Shown in pieces: positions 33,687-41,822 of a DNA stretch of 45,342 nucleotides; the stretch's first letter is position 1, and each line of letters opens with the position of its first letter. The DNA is from Burkholderiales bacterium. Lineage in GTDB: Bacteria; Pseudomonadota; Gammaproteobacteria; Burkholderiales; Casimicrobiaceae. The notes under the pieces are model-generated. The model saw only the letters and a program-made list of their open reading frames with translations, ran no database searches and had not been told where the DNA came from. Where the stretch lies: the NCBI GenBank assembly GCA_025352105.1, contig JANXUB010000031.1, forward strand, positions 1 to 45,342. Direction: 5' to 3'. The position numbers and the translations under genes were made by a program.

Positions 33687-34574
33687 ATGCTGCAAGGTCT
33701 GGTCATCGAGACACAACGCCGACATAACGTCGTGCAAATGCCGGACGGCACGCGCATCAAGTGCATCAGCAAGGGGCGGCTGTTGCAGATGGCGTGCGGC
33801 GATCTTGTCAATATCACGATGACTAACGAGCGCGAAGGTGTCGTCGAGTCCGTGCTGGAGCGGCGGTCGCTGTTCTACCGCGCCGATGCGTACAAAGAGA
33901 AACTGGTGGCCGCCAACGTGACGCAGGTCGCCTGCATCATCGCGCCGCTGCCCGCGTATTCCGACGAGCTTTTGAACCGCTGGCTGGTGTGCGCTGAGGC
34001 GAGCAACGTGAAGGCCGTGATTGGGCTCAACAAGATCGATCTGGTTGAGGCGGCCGCGGCGGCGAATGCGTTGGCGCGCTATCGTGATCTGGGGTACGAC
34101 GTGGTTCTCTTCTCGGCGAAATTCAACGATGCGCCGATGCGTGAAAAACTCATGGGCGAGCGCTCGGTGTTGATCGGTCAGTCCGGAATGGGCAAGAGCA
34201 AATTGCTCAATGCGCTGGTCGGTGAGGAGGCGCAAAAGACCCGTGAAATTTCAGTCGCGCTCGACTCTGGCAAACACACAACCACGTTCACTCGGCTCTT
34301 CACGCTCGGTCGTGACGACACCTGGGTGATCGACTCGCCGGGCATGCAGGTGTTCGGACTCAATCATTTTTCGCGGCTCGAAATCGAGCGCGCATTTCCT
34401 GAATTTCGAGCGTCCCTGGGGCAATGTCGTTTTCGTGACTGCAAACATTCGCACGAGCCGGATTGCGCGCTGCGTAAGCTGGTTGCCGATGGCAAAGCTT
34501 CGCAAGAGCGCCTGTCGATCTTGCGAAAATTTTGCTCCGAAGGGGAAGCGGTGCCGCATTACGAGCGGCACTAG
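33687..34574 (+). CDS. rsgA: ribosome biogenesis GTPase RsgA
   Basis: RsgA (YjeQ) is a circularly permuted GTPase that helps mature the 30S subunit. The G4 motif NKID (115-118) precedes G1 GQSGMGKS (164-171) and G3 DSPG (216), the permuted order that defines the family. A N-terminal OB fold binds rRNA, and a C-terminal zinc site reads CRFRDCKHSHEPDC. The length (295) is normal. A palindromic element of the dispersed family starts 34 bases after the stop and includes a hairpin AGCCCT/AGGGCT (34625-34644). Confidence 0.96.
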   Translation: MLQGLVIETQRRHNVVQMPDGTRIKCISKGRLLQMACGDLVNITMTNEREGVVESVLERRSLFYRADAYKEKLVAANVTQVACIIAPLPAYSDELLNRWLVCAEASNVKAVIGLNKIDLVEAAAAANALARYRDLGYDVVLFSAKFNDAPMREKLMGERSVLIGQSGMGKSKLLNALVGEEAQKTREISVALDSGKHTTTFTRLFTLGRDDTWVIDSPGMQVFGLNHFSRLEIERAFPEFRASLGQCRFRDCKHSHEPDCALRKLVADGKASQERLSILRKFCSEGEAVPHYERH

Positions 34575-34608
34575 TCTGCACCTAGCTGCACCTGTCCGAA
34601 AAAACAAT

Positions 34609-34727
34609 ACAGCTTTATTCTGAAAGCCCTATTTAAAAAGGGCTGAAGCCAGCTTTTTGATAAAGTTGACTTTTGCCAAAAGTAGGCTCCAGCCCCTGTG
34701 TAGCGGTCTTTCTATGAATAAATCTGC
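34609..34727. repeat. dispersed palindromic element, copy E (119 bp)
   Basis: Left end ACAGCTTTATTC (34609-34620) and right end GAATAAATCTGC (34716-34727) pair imperfectly. Inner sequences AAGGGCT and AGCCCC are at the same spacing as in the other copies, and the centre includes AAAGTTGACTTTT. It is between convergent genes (rsgA and the FabH-like gene). The left arm alone forms a small hairpin AGCCCT/AGGGCT. Confidence 0.72.
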
Positions 34728-34759
34728 TGCGCCCATGATTCCCAACGGACCGCACACTT

Positions 34760-35896
34760 CTACTGTGTGCCGTAAGGCTTCTGGTCCACGCAATACGCTC
34801 CGGCGAGCCCGGCCGCACTTCGACCGCGAATGTCCTTGGTGACGCGCATTTCATTGACCATTTGCAGTGCCGTTTTTTCACACGGCGCGAGCTCAACATC
34901 GCTCACATCTTTTGGTGTCACGCGATCACCCCATTCGGCGTAGTGCGAGCACACGGTGAGGCCTGCCCCGAACGCAGGCATCAGGAGTTTGGCGCGAGGC
35001 TGAAGGCGCCCTTCATCAAGCGCTTCAACGAGCGCGACGGGTACCGTGGCGGCGCTCATATTGCCGTACTTTTCCACGGTGACCTGCACTTTGCTCATTG
35101 GAATACCGGCATATTTGGCAACCGCTTCGATGATGCGCGAATTGGCTTGATGCGGAACGACCAGGTCAACCTCTTCCGCCGTGACGCCCGCTTTTGCGAG
35201 CGCTTTGGCGCTGGCTTCAGTCATGCCATTGACTGCCTTCTTAAAAATCTGCGGACCGTCAAATATCCACGACATGTCGCCGAAAGCGACATTCGCATTA
35301 GCGTAGGTCGCGCCGTATCCACCAATGCGCAAAATGCCGCGCGCATCGGCGATGCAACCGAGCGATTCGGCGAGCAATCCCGTTTTTTCTTCGGTCGCTT
35401 CAATCACAATGGCCGCACAGCCATCGCCAAACAACACCGCAACACCGCGATTTTCCCAATCCATGTAGCGCGAAATGATCTCGACCCCAACCACAAGCGC
35501 CCGCTTGACCACTCCGGTGCGAACCATCGCGTTTGCTGTCGTCCACGCATAGAGAAAACTGGTGCAAGCGGTGTTGACGTCCATCGACGCCGCGTTGCTC
35601 GCGCCGAGCTTGTATTGCAGACCCGACGCAGAATTCGGCACCATCTCGTCGAAGCTGCATGAACCGTAAACAATCAGATCAATGTCGCTCGCTTTGAGCC
35701 CCGCGCAGGCGAGCGCGCGCATCGAGGCAACGTAGGCGAGCTCCACCGCGTGCACGTGCGAGATGCGGCGTTCTTTCATGCCGGTACGGGAAACGATCCA
35801 CTCGTTATCGGTCTCCAGAAACGTCGCCAAATCGGCGTTTGTCAGCACAGCCGGGGGCATGCATTTGCCCCATCCGGTGATTGCGGCGTAGGTCAT
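34760..35896 (-). CDS. FabH-like beta-ketoacyl-ACP synthase III, extended C-terminus
   Basis: A 378-residue thiolase-fold condensing enzyme with the complete FabH triad: Cys111 in NTACTSFLYA, His249 in VVPHQAN and Asn279 in EKYGNMSAA. The N-terminal DNEWIVSRTGMKERR is typical. The protein exceeds ordinary FabH (about 317) by some 55 residues after the usual end; I recall a group of similar longer enzymes in Pseudomonas and Burkholderia. A strong ribosome site (GGAG) precedes the ATG. The start carries a candidate promoter, TTGTGG and TAAAAA spaced 17 bases (35918-35946). Substrate and pathway are unknown. Confidence 0.92.
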   Translation of the reverse strand: MTYAAITGWGKCMPPAVLTNADLATFLETDNEWIVSRTGMKERRISHVHAVELAYVASMRALACAGLKASDIDLIVYGSCSFDEMVPNSASGLQYKLGASNAASMDVNTACTSFLYAWTTANAMVRTGVVKRALVVGVEIISRYMDWENRGVAVLFGDGCAAIVIEATEEKTGLLAESLGCIADARGILRIGGYGATYANANVAFGDMSWIFDGPQIFKKAVNGMTEASAKALAKAGVTAEEVDLVVPHQANSRIIEAVAKYAGIPMSKVQVTVEKYGNMSAATVPVALVEALDEGRLQPRAKLLMPAFGAGLTVCSHYAEWGDRVTPKDVSDVELAPCEKTALQMVNEMRVTKDIRGRSAAGLAGAYCVDQKPYGTQ

Positions 35897-35917
35897 CGGG
35901 TTCTCCTTCGCGAATTA

Positions 35918-35946
35918 TTTTTATCGTTATAAATTTTGTGCCACAA
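35918..35946 (-). promoter_or_regulatory. candidate promoter for the FabH-like gene
   Basis: On the minus strand TTGTGG (35941-35946) and TAAAAA (35918-35923) are spaced 17 bases within an AT-rich tract, about 20 bases before the ATG. The hexamers are only moderately like the consensus. Confidence 0.3.
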
Positions 35947-35986
35947 CCGCACCGGCACGACCCATCGGACATCAAGCAACCAGAAA

Positions 35987-36685
35987 TCAGGCAGTCATCT
36001 TTGCCAAAAAAGCTAGCGTTCGCCCTCGCGCCAACGCTGCGGCTTTCTGGTTGTACATCGCCCGGCCCCAGCAATTAAAGCCGTGGTCCACACCGGGATA
36101 AACATCAATGCGAACTTCGTCCCGGCCTTTGAACGCCGCCTGCACCGACTCAACTGCGCTCATCGGAATATGGCCGTCTTTTTCGGCGAAGTGCAGCAGC
36201 ATCGGCACCTTGATCTCGGCCACCCGATCAAGCATCGTGTGGATGCCACCACCGTAGTAACACACCGAAGCGTCAACAATTCCGCTTGCCGCGCAGACAA
36301 ACGACAGCGCGCCGCCCATGCAATAACCGACGCTCGCGATTTTGCCCTTCACCGCGACGTGCGCACGCAGCGCCGCTGCCGTGCCCGCGAGATCAAGCGC
36401 TGTGTTTGGGCGATCCAGCGCACCCATAAACGCAAACGCCTTCGGGTTATCAACCTCGTTGTAGCCCAGATCGACGCGCGGCTGCTGCCGCCAGAAAATA
36501 TCGGGCGCGAACACCGTGAAGCCGTCCATCGCATACGAATCAGCGACATCGCGAATGTGTTGATTCACTCCCCAGATTTCCTGAATGAGAACGATGCCCG
36601 GCCCCGAACCCGTAGGCGGAGTGGAGACGTAGGCGCCGAAGCTGCCGCCGTCATGCGCTTTGATGTCAACCCAATGTCCGTTCAT
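35987..36685 (-). CDS. dienelactone hydrolase family protein
   Basis: A 232-residue alpha/beta hydrolase with the DLH triad Cys122 (GYCMGGAL), Asp170 (EKDGHIP) and His201 (VDHGFNC). The N-terminal GIVLIQEIWGVNQHIRDVADSYA is characteristic. Carboxymethylenebutenolidase activity in chlorocatechol breakdown is the founding reaction, but no neighbouring aromatic-degradation genes are present, so general ester or lactone hydrolysis is more likely. It lies 90 bases upstream of the FabH-like gene on the same strand. It is divergent from the trhO-like gene. Confidence 0.93.
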   Translation of the reverse strand: MNGHWVDIKAHDGGSFGAYVSTPPTGSGPGIVLIQEIWGVNQHIRDVADSYAMDGFTVFAPDIFWRQQPRVDLGYNEVDNPKAFAFMGALDRPNTALDLAGTAAALRAHVAVKGKIASVGYCMGGALSFVCAASGIVDASVCYYGGGIHTMLDRVAEIKVPMLLHFAEKDGHIPMSAVESVQAAFKGRDEVRIDVYPGVDHGFNCWGRAMYNQKAAALARGRTLAFLAKMTA

Positions 36686-36826
36686 GGCTCGTCTCCAATT
36701 TCAATAATGCAGGTTTACGCGTCGCTGGCCGCGCTCGACACACGACCGTTTGAATAAATCGCGAGCGCGAATTATCGCCGACTGATCGCCCAGCGGCATC
36801 GTTTGCGACCCGCTTAAAATGCTTTT

Positions 36827-37546
36827 ATGTCCCGAATCCTGAATATTGCGACGTATCGATTCGTCGCCATTGCTGATCCTGCGGCGCTCAAAGCCGAATG
36901 GCTGCCCAAAGCCGAGGCCATCGGGCTCAAAGGCACTATTCTGATCGCGCCGGAAGGCATCAACATGTTCTTGGCCAGCGCTGAAACAACCGTGCGCAGC
37001 TTTCTGGCGATGGTGAACGATGACGCGCGCTTCGCCGGGCTCGACATCAAGGAGAGCTGGAGCGATGAGGTGCCGTTCAAGCGCATCAAAATTAAATTGA
37101 AGCGTGAAATCGTGACGTTCAGACAAGCTGGCGTTGACCCGGTAAATTCGCCCTCGCCGTTCATGGACGCCGCTGAATTGAAGCGCCGTCTGGACGCGGG
37201 TGAAGACATCGTATTGCTTGACACCCGGAACGACGTCGAAGTCGAAAAAGGCACCTTCAACAACGCGCTGTTCTGGGGCAATCGCAACTTCACCGAGTTC
37301 GCAGATGCGGCGCGTCAGCACATCGGTGAACTTGAAAATAAAACGGTAGTCAGCTTTTGTACGGGCGGCATTCGCTGCGAAAAAGCCGCACCATTTCTAC
37401 AGTCAATCGGCGCAAAAAATGTGTTCCAGCTGCAAGGCGGAATCTTGCGCTACTTTGAAGACGTTGGACGCGAACACTACACCGGTGATTGCTTCGTTTT
37501 TGACGAGCGGCGCGCGGTGGATTCGAGCCTGGAGCGAAGCTCGTAG
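36827..37546 (+). CDS. trhO: rhodanese-domain tRNA uridine hydroxylase-like protein (TrhO/UPF0176)
   Basis: A 239-residue protein. The N-terminal half (RILNIATYRFVAIAD, LKGTILIAPEGINMFLA, FKRIKIKLKREIVTF) and the rhodanese-like half (VLLDTRNDVEVEKGTF) end in the catalytic loop FCTGGIRCEKA (Cys178, Cys184). Escherichia coli TrhO (350 residues) hydroxylates U34 of tRNA to ho5U; this protein lacks the additional C-terminal segment and belongs to the shorter group. It may therefore act on tRNA or be a related sulfurtransferase. A dispersed inverted repeat starts five bases after its stop. Confidence 0.9.
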   Translation: MSRILNIATYRFVAIADPAALKAEWLPKAEAIGLKGTILIAPEGINMFLASAETTVRSFLAMVNDDARFAGLDIKESWSDEVPFKRIKIKLKREIVTFRQAGVDPVNSPSPFMDAAELKRRLDAGEDIVLLDTRNDVEVEKGTFNNALFWGNRNFTEFADAARQHIGELENKTVVSFCTGGIRCEKAAPFLQSIGAKNVFQLQGGILRYFEDVGREHYTGDCFVFDERRAVDSSLERSS

Positions 37547-37550
37547 ACCC

Positions 37551-37638
37551 GTTCGCGCTGAGCCCGTCGAAGCGCATCGTTGGGCCGATTAATGACATCA
37601 AGCGCCTTCACTTAGCCTTCGACGGGCTCAGGCCGAAC
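37551..37638. repeat. inverted repeat, GCCCGTCGAAG type
   Basis: GTTCGCGCTGAGCCCGTCGA (continuing to 37575) and its near-complement CCTTCGACGGGCTCAGGCCG (37616-37635, arm to 37638) lie 39 bases apart. This type, often near GTTCGGGCTGAGCCTGTCGAA, is abundant between genes of many proteobacteria; that abundance is from memory. It lies between convergent genes and may end transcription of both. Confidence 0.75.
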
Positions 37639-37659
37639 GATGAATTGAACGGCATTTCG

Positions 37660-39753
37660 CTAGTATTTCCATTTGACGACTGACCAAAGGTTGTTGAAAT
37701 CATCGGTCCACAGCGGCGCACCAGCAGTTCGCTCCAAAGCGAGGCCTGTCTCACCGATGCCTTTCAGCGCTTCGGCATTGCGCGCCAACAACACCCACGT
37801 ACTCGACGAATGCAGCGCGTTGTCCTTCTGCGCCGGGTCTTCCACCACCACGCCTGAGAGCTTCTCCTTTGCGGCAATTTCTGCCAGGACGGGCGCTAAA
37901 TTCAGGAACCGGTTGGAGACGTGATAGGCCAGGATTCCATTGCTTGAAACCTGCGCCATAAACGCGCGCACCGCCTCTTGTGTAATGAGATGCATGGGGA
38001 TGGAGTCGCCCGAAAATGCATCGACCGCCAGCACGTTGAACTGGTTGCTCGCCTCGCGTTCCAGCGACAAACGGGCATCACCCAAAATCACACTCACCTT
38101 GCCTTTACTGTCCGCAAGATAGGTGAAGTGCTTCCGCGCCAGCCGTTCAACTTCAGCGTTGATTTCGTAGATGCGGCACCTGTCGCCCTCACGGCAATAG
38201 GCCGCAACCGTACCTACGCCCAAGCCGATCATCCCGATCCGTTGCGCGTTGTTTGTAATCGGTGACTTCTCGCGTTGTAAATTCACGGCACGCCCAAAGC
38301 CGGACGTCGGCGTGTAATACGTCGTCGGCAATAGACGCCATTTCTCACTCGGATACTGCTCGCCGTGCAGAATGGCACCGTGCACCAGCCGCACAAGATA
38401 GTCCTCGTTCTTCGGCTCGTCGTAGGACTTCACCTTGAGCACACCATAAAAATTACGTGTCACTTCGACCGCGTTGTTGTGCTCCTGTTTGACAAACCAT
38501 GCGCCGGTTCCCACCACGCCGATAGCCAGCGCTACCGCGACCCATTGCAAAAAAGGATGCGTCGCCTGCGCAACCGGAATAAACAAGATTGCCGCCACCA
38601 GTAAGGCCAGCGGCGTTTCTACGTAGGTCGAAAAAAGCAGGGGGGCCGCCACGCTCACCACCAGAGCCCCCAGAGCACCGCCAATTGAGACCAACAAATA
38701 AAAGCGCGTGAGATTTTGTGCGTCCGGTTTGGACAGCACCAACTCGCCATGACACACCATGCACACCACGAACAGCCCGACGCAAAACACACTGGTCTGA
38801 ATCACGAGATCAAACTGAAAATCTTTCTCGACCAGCAGGAAACACATGCCGATCACCATCACAAAAAATGGCCCCGCAAAAACATGACGCTTGTACCAGC
38901 CAGTGCCGTCGAACGTCAGGATGAAAGTCAGCAGATAAAGCGTCAGCGGAAGTATCCAGAGCAAAGGCACGCTCGCGACGTTTTGCGTGATGTGATTGGA
39001 AACGGCGAGCAGCAACATGGAGCCGGCGGCTGATAGCGCGATCCAGCGCAGTTGAGCGACGGCATCGAGTTTTGTAGCAACAGCTACATCCCCCGGCTCT
39101 TGTCCCCTCTCCCCTTGCGGGAGAGGGCTAGGGTGAGGGGTACTCGTAGCAGCATCAACCAACGTCGACTGAACTTCAGTCCGAAAAACCCGCCACGCCA
39201 AACTAACCAGCAACACCACAAACACCGCAAACAAACCCGACCACCCAATGGCCTGCATCCGTGTGCCGACGAACGGCTCAATCGCCAATGGATACGCCAC
39301 CAGCGCAATCAGCGACGCCGCGTTTGACAGCGCGAACAAACGATAGGGATCACTGCCCGGATGCAGTCGCGCGAAGTAGCTCTGAATCAACGGACTCGTC
39401 GTTGACAACAGCACATACGGCAGGCCAATCGTCACCGCCAACAGCATCAGAATTCGCGATATGGGCTCCTCGCCACCCACCGGTTTCCAGCTCTCAGGCG
39501 CGAGAATCGGCAGCACCAGCAGCGCTAAAAGCGCGACCACAATGTGCAACATCGGCTGCCGCTTCGTGCCGAACGCACGCGGCGTCACGTCCGAATACGC
39601 GTAACCCAGCAACAGCGCGCCCTGAAAAAAAAGCATGCACGTCGTCCAGACCGCCGAACTGCCGCCAAACCACGGCAGGATTTGCTTTGCGATGAGCGGT
39701 TGTACGAGAAAAAGGAGAAAAGCCGAGAGCGCAACAACCGCGTAGAAATGCAT
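37660..39753 (-). CDS. membrane-fused spermidine synthase-like protein
   Basis: A 697-residue protein. About 12 membrane helices fill residues 1-430, beginning MHFYAVVALSAFLLFLVQPL and the conserved PWFGGSSAVWTTCMLFFQ. The C-terminal domain (from about 480) is a methyltransferase-fold spermidine synthase-like domain with GMIGLGVGTVAAY, IYEINAEV, ILGDARLSLE and AVDAFSGDSIP. Such fusions are common hypothetical proteins; whether they make polyamines is unknown. At residues 205-218 an in-frame TPHPSPLPQGERG comes from a dispersed nucleotide repeat inserted in the gene between two membrane segments. The 3' end faces trhO. Confidence 0.9.
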   Translation of the reverse strand: MHFYAVVALSAFLLFLVQPLIAKQILPWFGGSSAVWTTCMLFFQGALLLGYAYSDVTPRAFGTKRQPMLHIVVALLALLVLPILAPESWKPVGGEEPISRILMLLAVTIGLPYVLLSTTSPLIQSYFARLHPGSDPYRLFALSNAASLIALVAYPLAIEPFVGTRMQAIGWSGLFAVFVVLLVSLAWRVFRTEVQSTLVDAATSTPHPSPLPQGERGQEPGDVAVATKLDAVAQLRWIALSAAGSMLLLAVSNHITQNVASVPLLWILPLTLYLLTFILTFDGTGWYKRHVFAGPFFVMVIGMCFLLVEKDFQFDLVIQTSVFCVGLFVVCMVCHGELVLSKPDAQNLTRFYLLVSIGGALGALVVSVAAPLLFSTYVETPLALLVAAILFIPVAQATHPFLQWVAVALAIGVVGTGAWFVKQEHNNAVEVTRNFYGVLKVKSYDEPKNEDYLVRLVHGAILHGEQYPSEKWRLLPTTYYTPTSGFGRAVNLQREKSPITNNAQRIGMIGLGVGTVAAYCREGDRCRIYEINAEVERLARKHFTYLADSKGKVSVILGDARLSLEREASNQFNVLAVDAFSGDSIPMHLITQEAVRAFMAQVSSNGILAYHVSNRFLNLAPVLAEIAAKEKLSGVVVEDPAQKDNALHSSSTWVLLARNAEALKGIGETGLALERTAGAPLWTDDFNNLWSVVKWKY
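39102..39141 (-). repeat. in-frame PLPQGERG-type repeat inside a coding gene
   Basis: The strand encoding the protein reads ACCCCTCACCCTAGCCC then CTCTCCCGCAAGGGGAGAGG, a palindromic repeat (CTCTCCC/GGGGAGAG) well known in proteobacterial genomes. It is translated as TPHPSPLPQGERG within the loop between membrane segments of the spermidine synthase-like protein. The insertion retains the reading frame. Confidence 0.8.
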
Positions 39754-39827
39754 GAGTATCTGAGTAGAAATCGTTACAGGAATTATCCCATTGGGCCTGC
39801 GTCACTAAATTTGGGCGCACTAGAAAC

Positions 39828-39853
39828 GACAAAGCCCCTCGCGGGGCCTTGTC
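39828..39853 (-). terminator. terminator after htpX
   Basis: GACAAAGCCCC (39828-39838) and GGGGCCTTGTC (39843-39853) form an 11-pair stem with one mismatch and a TCGC loop, 21 bases after the htpX stop. The T-run is short, so it may rely on stem strength. Confidence 0.7.
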
Positions 39854-39873
39854 AAACATGCAAAACAAACGCT

Positions 39874-40740
39874 TTAGCGACGCTCTTGCAGTGCCTTGAT
39901 GCGATCTTCCATCGGCGGGTGGGTGGAGAACAACGAGCCCATCACGCCACCAATGCCCATCGCCTTCATGTTGGCGGGCAATTCGCCTGGCGTGAGGCCA
40001 CCCAAACGGGCCAGCGCGTTGATCATCGGACGACCGTTGCCCATGAGCTCTGCGGAGCCCGCGTCGGCGCGGTATTCGCGATGCCGTGAGAACCAGGCGA
40101 CAATCATGTGTGCCGCAACGCCGAGCACCATGTCGAGCACAAACACAGTCACCATGTAGCCGATCCCCGTGCCGCTGCGCTCGTTTTTGAGCACCACTTT
40201 GTCGATGAAATAACCGATCACGCGCGACAGGAAAATTACGAACGTGTTCATCACGCCCTGAATCAGCGCCATGGTGACCATGTCGCCGTTGGCCACATGG
40301 GCGACCTCGTGGCCAATCACGGCCTCGACTTCTTCGCGATTCATGCTTTGCAGCAAGCCAGTCGACACCGCGACCAGTGCAGAATTTTTGAACGCACCGG
40401 TGGCAAACGCATTCGCATCGCCCTCGTAAATTGCAACGTCGGGCATGCCGATTTTTGCCTTGTCGGCAAATTTGCGCACAGCTCCGACGATCCACTGATG
40501 CGTGGGATCAGGCGAATCGTTGATCATGGTGAGGCCCATGGTCCATTTCGCCATCGGTTTGCTGATCAGGAGCGAAAAGATCGCGCCGGTAAAGCCAATG
40601 ACCAGCGCAAAACCGAGCAGCGCGCCCAGATTGAGTCCGCTGGCACCGATGTAGCGGTTAAGCCCGAAAATGCTCGATACCAGCCCCAAAATGGCCACCA
40701 CGGCCACATTGGTCAGGACGAACAGAAAGATTCGTTTCAT
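39874..40740 (-). CDS. htpX: membrane heat-shock protease HtpX
   Basis: HtpX is a zinc M48B protease of the inner membrane that degrades misfolded membrane proteins. It has 288 residues: two N-terminal membrane helices, the zinc motif HEVAH (144-148) in [13 protein letters not shown], two further helices, and the third zinc ligand in [10 protein letters not shown]. Upstream on the minus strand lies CTTGAAG (a match to the sigma-32 -35), but the -10 is weak, so heat-shock control is only possible. It is divergent from rpmE2 across 490 bases. Confidence 0.96.
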   Translation of the reverse strand: MKRIFLFVLTNVAVVAILGLVSSIFGLNRYIGASGLNLGALLGFALVIGFTGAIFSLLISKPMAKWTMGLTMINDSPDPTHQWIVGAVRKFADKAKIGMPDVAIYEGDANAFATGAFKNSALVAVSTGLLQSMNREEVEAVIGHEVAHVANGDMVTMALIQGVMNTFVIFLSRVIGYFIDKVVLKNERSGTGIGYMVTVFVLDMVLGVAAHMIVAWFSRHREYRADAGSAELMGNGRPMINALARLGGLTPGELPANMKAMGIGGVMGSLFSTHPPMEDRIKALQERR

Positions 40741-41068
40741 TGCGAGTTTTTCCTTTGAGAAAACACGTTGTGCGAGCGGTGCGATCCGTCAAATACGGTC
40801 GACGTGACAGTGAATGTGTGAACGATACAACGAACTTCAAGTGCATCGGACTGGTGTAAACCTGCATCGAGAGCAACCATTTATCAGCATTTGATTGAAA
40901 GCGCCGCTGCATTGGGGCTTAGCGCGATAAAGTGACAAAGTCGATAACAGTTGATTTTTATGGGCGGGCAGCCGCTAGCCCACGCGTACAAAGGCCTCCG
41001 CACAATTGACCTGCCAAGTTGCCCATCAAGCAAGTCAGCACCAATTGGGAAGTATTTTGCCCTTGGGA

Positions 41069-41097
41069 TTGCCCATTGGCGCGGGTTTTGGCATAAT
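41069..41097 (+). promoter_or_regulatory. candidate sigma-70 promoter for rpmE2
   Basis: TTGCCC (41069-41074) and CATAAT (41092-41097) are exactly 17 bases apart, four and five matches to the consensus hexamers. It would leave a leader of about 128 bases before the rpmE2 ATG. Confidence 0.45.
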
Positions 41098-41098
41098 C

Positions 41099-41138
41099 GT
41101 GGGCTTCGCTGGATTCACCAGCTTGATCGCTAGCCCAC
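41099..41138 (+). promoter_or_regulatory. nested hairpin in the rpmE2 leader region
   Basis: An outer stem GTGGGCT/AGCCCAC (41099-41105, 41132-41138) encloses GCTGG/CCAGC (41108-41112, 41118-41122). It may be an operator at the DNA level or part of a leader. Its start overlaps the predicted transcription start, so an RNA role is uncertain. Confidence 0.35.
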
Positions 41139-41231
41139 CCCGATGGTTGAGCGCGCGGAAACAACCCTTCACGTATCCCGGCCACATCATTGTCACTGGG
41201 GCGCCGTGAAAATAACAGGATCGCAAGAACC

Positions 41232-41489
41232 ATGAAAACAGGAATTCACCCCGAATATCGCGACGTCGTTTTTCACGACACCGCCGCCAACGAGAAGTGG
41301 ATCACCCGCTCCACGTTGCACACCCCACGCAAAATCACCATGGATGACGGCAAGGAATATCCGTTGGTTATTCTTGAGATTTCCAGCATGTCGCACCCGT
41401 TCTACACGGGCAAGCAACAACGCATTCTGGACACCGCTGGCCGCGTTGAGCGCTTCAACAAGAAGTACGCCAAAAAAGAAGCCGCATAA
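41232..41489 (+). CDS. rpmE2: 50S ribosomal protein bL31, type B
   Basis: An 85-residue ribosomal protein beginning [20 protein letters not shown]. There is no Cys, unlike the zinc-binding type A; it is therefore the zinc-independent B form. In several bacteria the B form is under Zur control; no Zur box was recognised here. The ATG at 41232 was chosen because the fourteen residues before it are not family-like. A strong intrinsic terminator follows, suggesting a single-gene transcript. Confidence 0.96.
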   Translation: MKTGIHPEYRDVVFHDTAANEKWITRSTLHTPRKITMDDGKEYPLVILEISSMSHPFYTGKQQRILDTAGRVERFNKKYAKKEAA

Positions 41490-41515
41490 GCCACCGCTGA
41501 TCGGCCAACAAATGA

Positions 41516-41538
41516 GGCAGCCGCGTGCTGCCTTTTTT
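41516..41538 (+). terminator. intrinsic terminator after rpmE2
   Basis: GGCAGC (41516-41521), loop CGCGT, GCTGCC (41527-41532), followed by six T. It is a well-formed rho-independent terminator 26 bases after the rpmE2 stop. Confidence 0.9.
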
Positions 41539-41639
41539 GTTTTTCAGCTTCCTCGATGCAAACCATTCGACGAACGCCCGATCACTGCCATTGTCAAAAC
41601 CGACAGCTACCCGCTATCCGTTGAGGAGAAACTGAATTA

Positions 41640-41766
41640 ATCGCCACCCCGGCGAAGGCCGAAGGCCGAGGCCTGCCCCGACGTAGGTCGGGGGCCGGGG
41701 CCCACGCCCCTCGCAAGTCTTTGATTTTTCTGCGGGCGTTGATACCGGCCTCCGCCGGTATGGCAA
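41640..41766. repeat. CCGGCGAAGGCC-type dispersed repeat
   Basis: The left end GCCACCCCGGCGAAGGCC and the right end GGCCTCCGCCGGTATGGC are inverted, with a GC-rich centre that holds its own palindrome CCCCGAC/GTCGGGG (41677-41694). The pattern (translated PAKAGI/FAGVA-like) is a widespread type of intergenic repeat in proteobacteria, identified by resemblance. Confidence 0.65.
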
Positions 41767-41822
41767 AAATTAGTATTAATCCACGTTTCACCAACCACTC
41801 ACTGCTCACCCGTCACTAAACC

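Larger units (their letters stand above)
40741..41231. other. divergent region between htpX and rpmE2
   Basis: 491 bases without an accepted gene. It holds a promoter candidate for rpmE2 (41069-41097), a nested hairpin (41099-41138), and an 11-bp direct repeat CGCTAGCCCAC (40973-40983 and 41128-41138). The htpX side is AT-richer with no clear gene. Confidence 0.5.
41490..41822. other. intergenic region between rpmE2 and the GT39-like gene
   Basis: 333 bases with the rpmE2 terminator (41516-41538), a CCGGCGAAGGCC-type repeat (41640-41766), and nothing else recognised. The GT39-like gene start has no clear promoter. Confidence 0.5.

Noticed and set aside
40741-41231. Sigma-32 promoter for htpX
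   Set aside because: CTTGAAG is present on the minus strand but no good CCCCATNT follows at the right spacing, so it was not listed as a feature.
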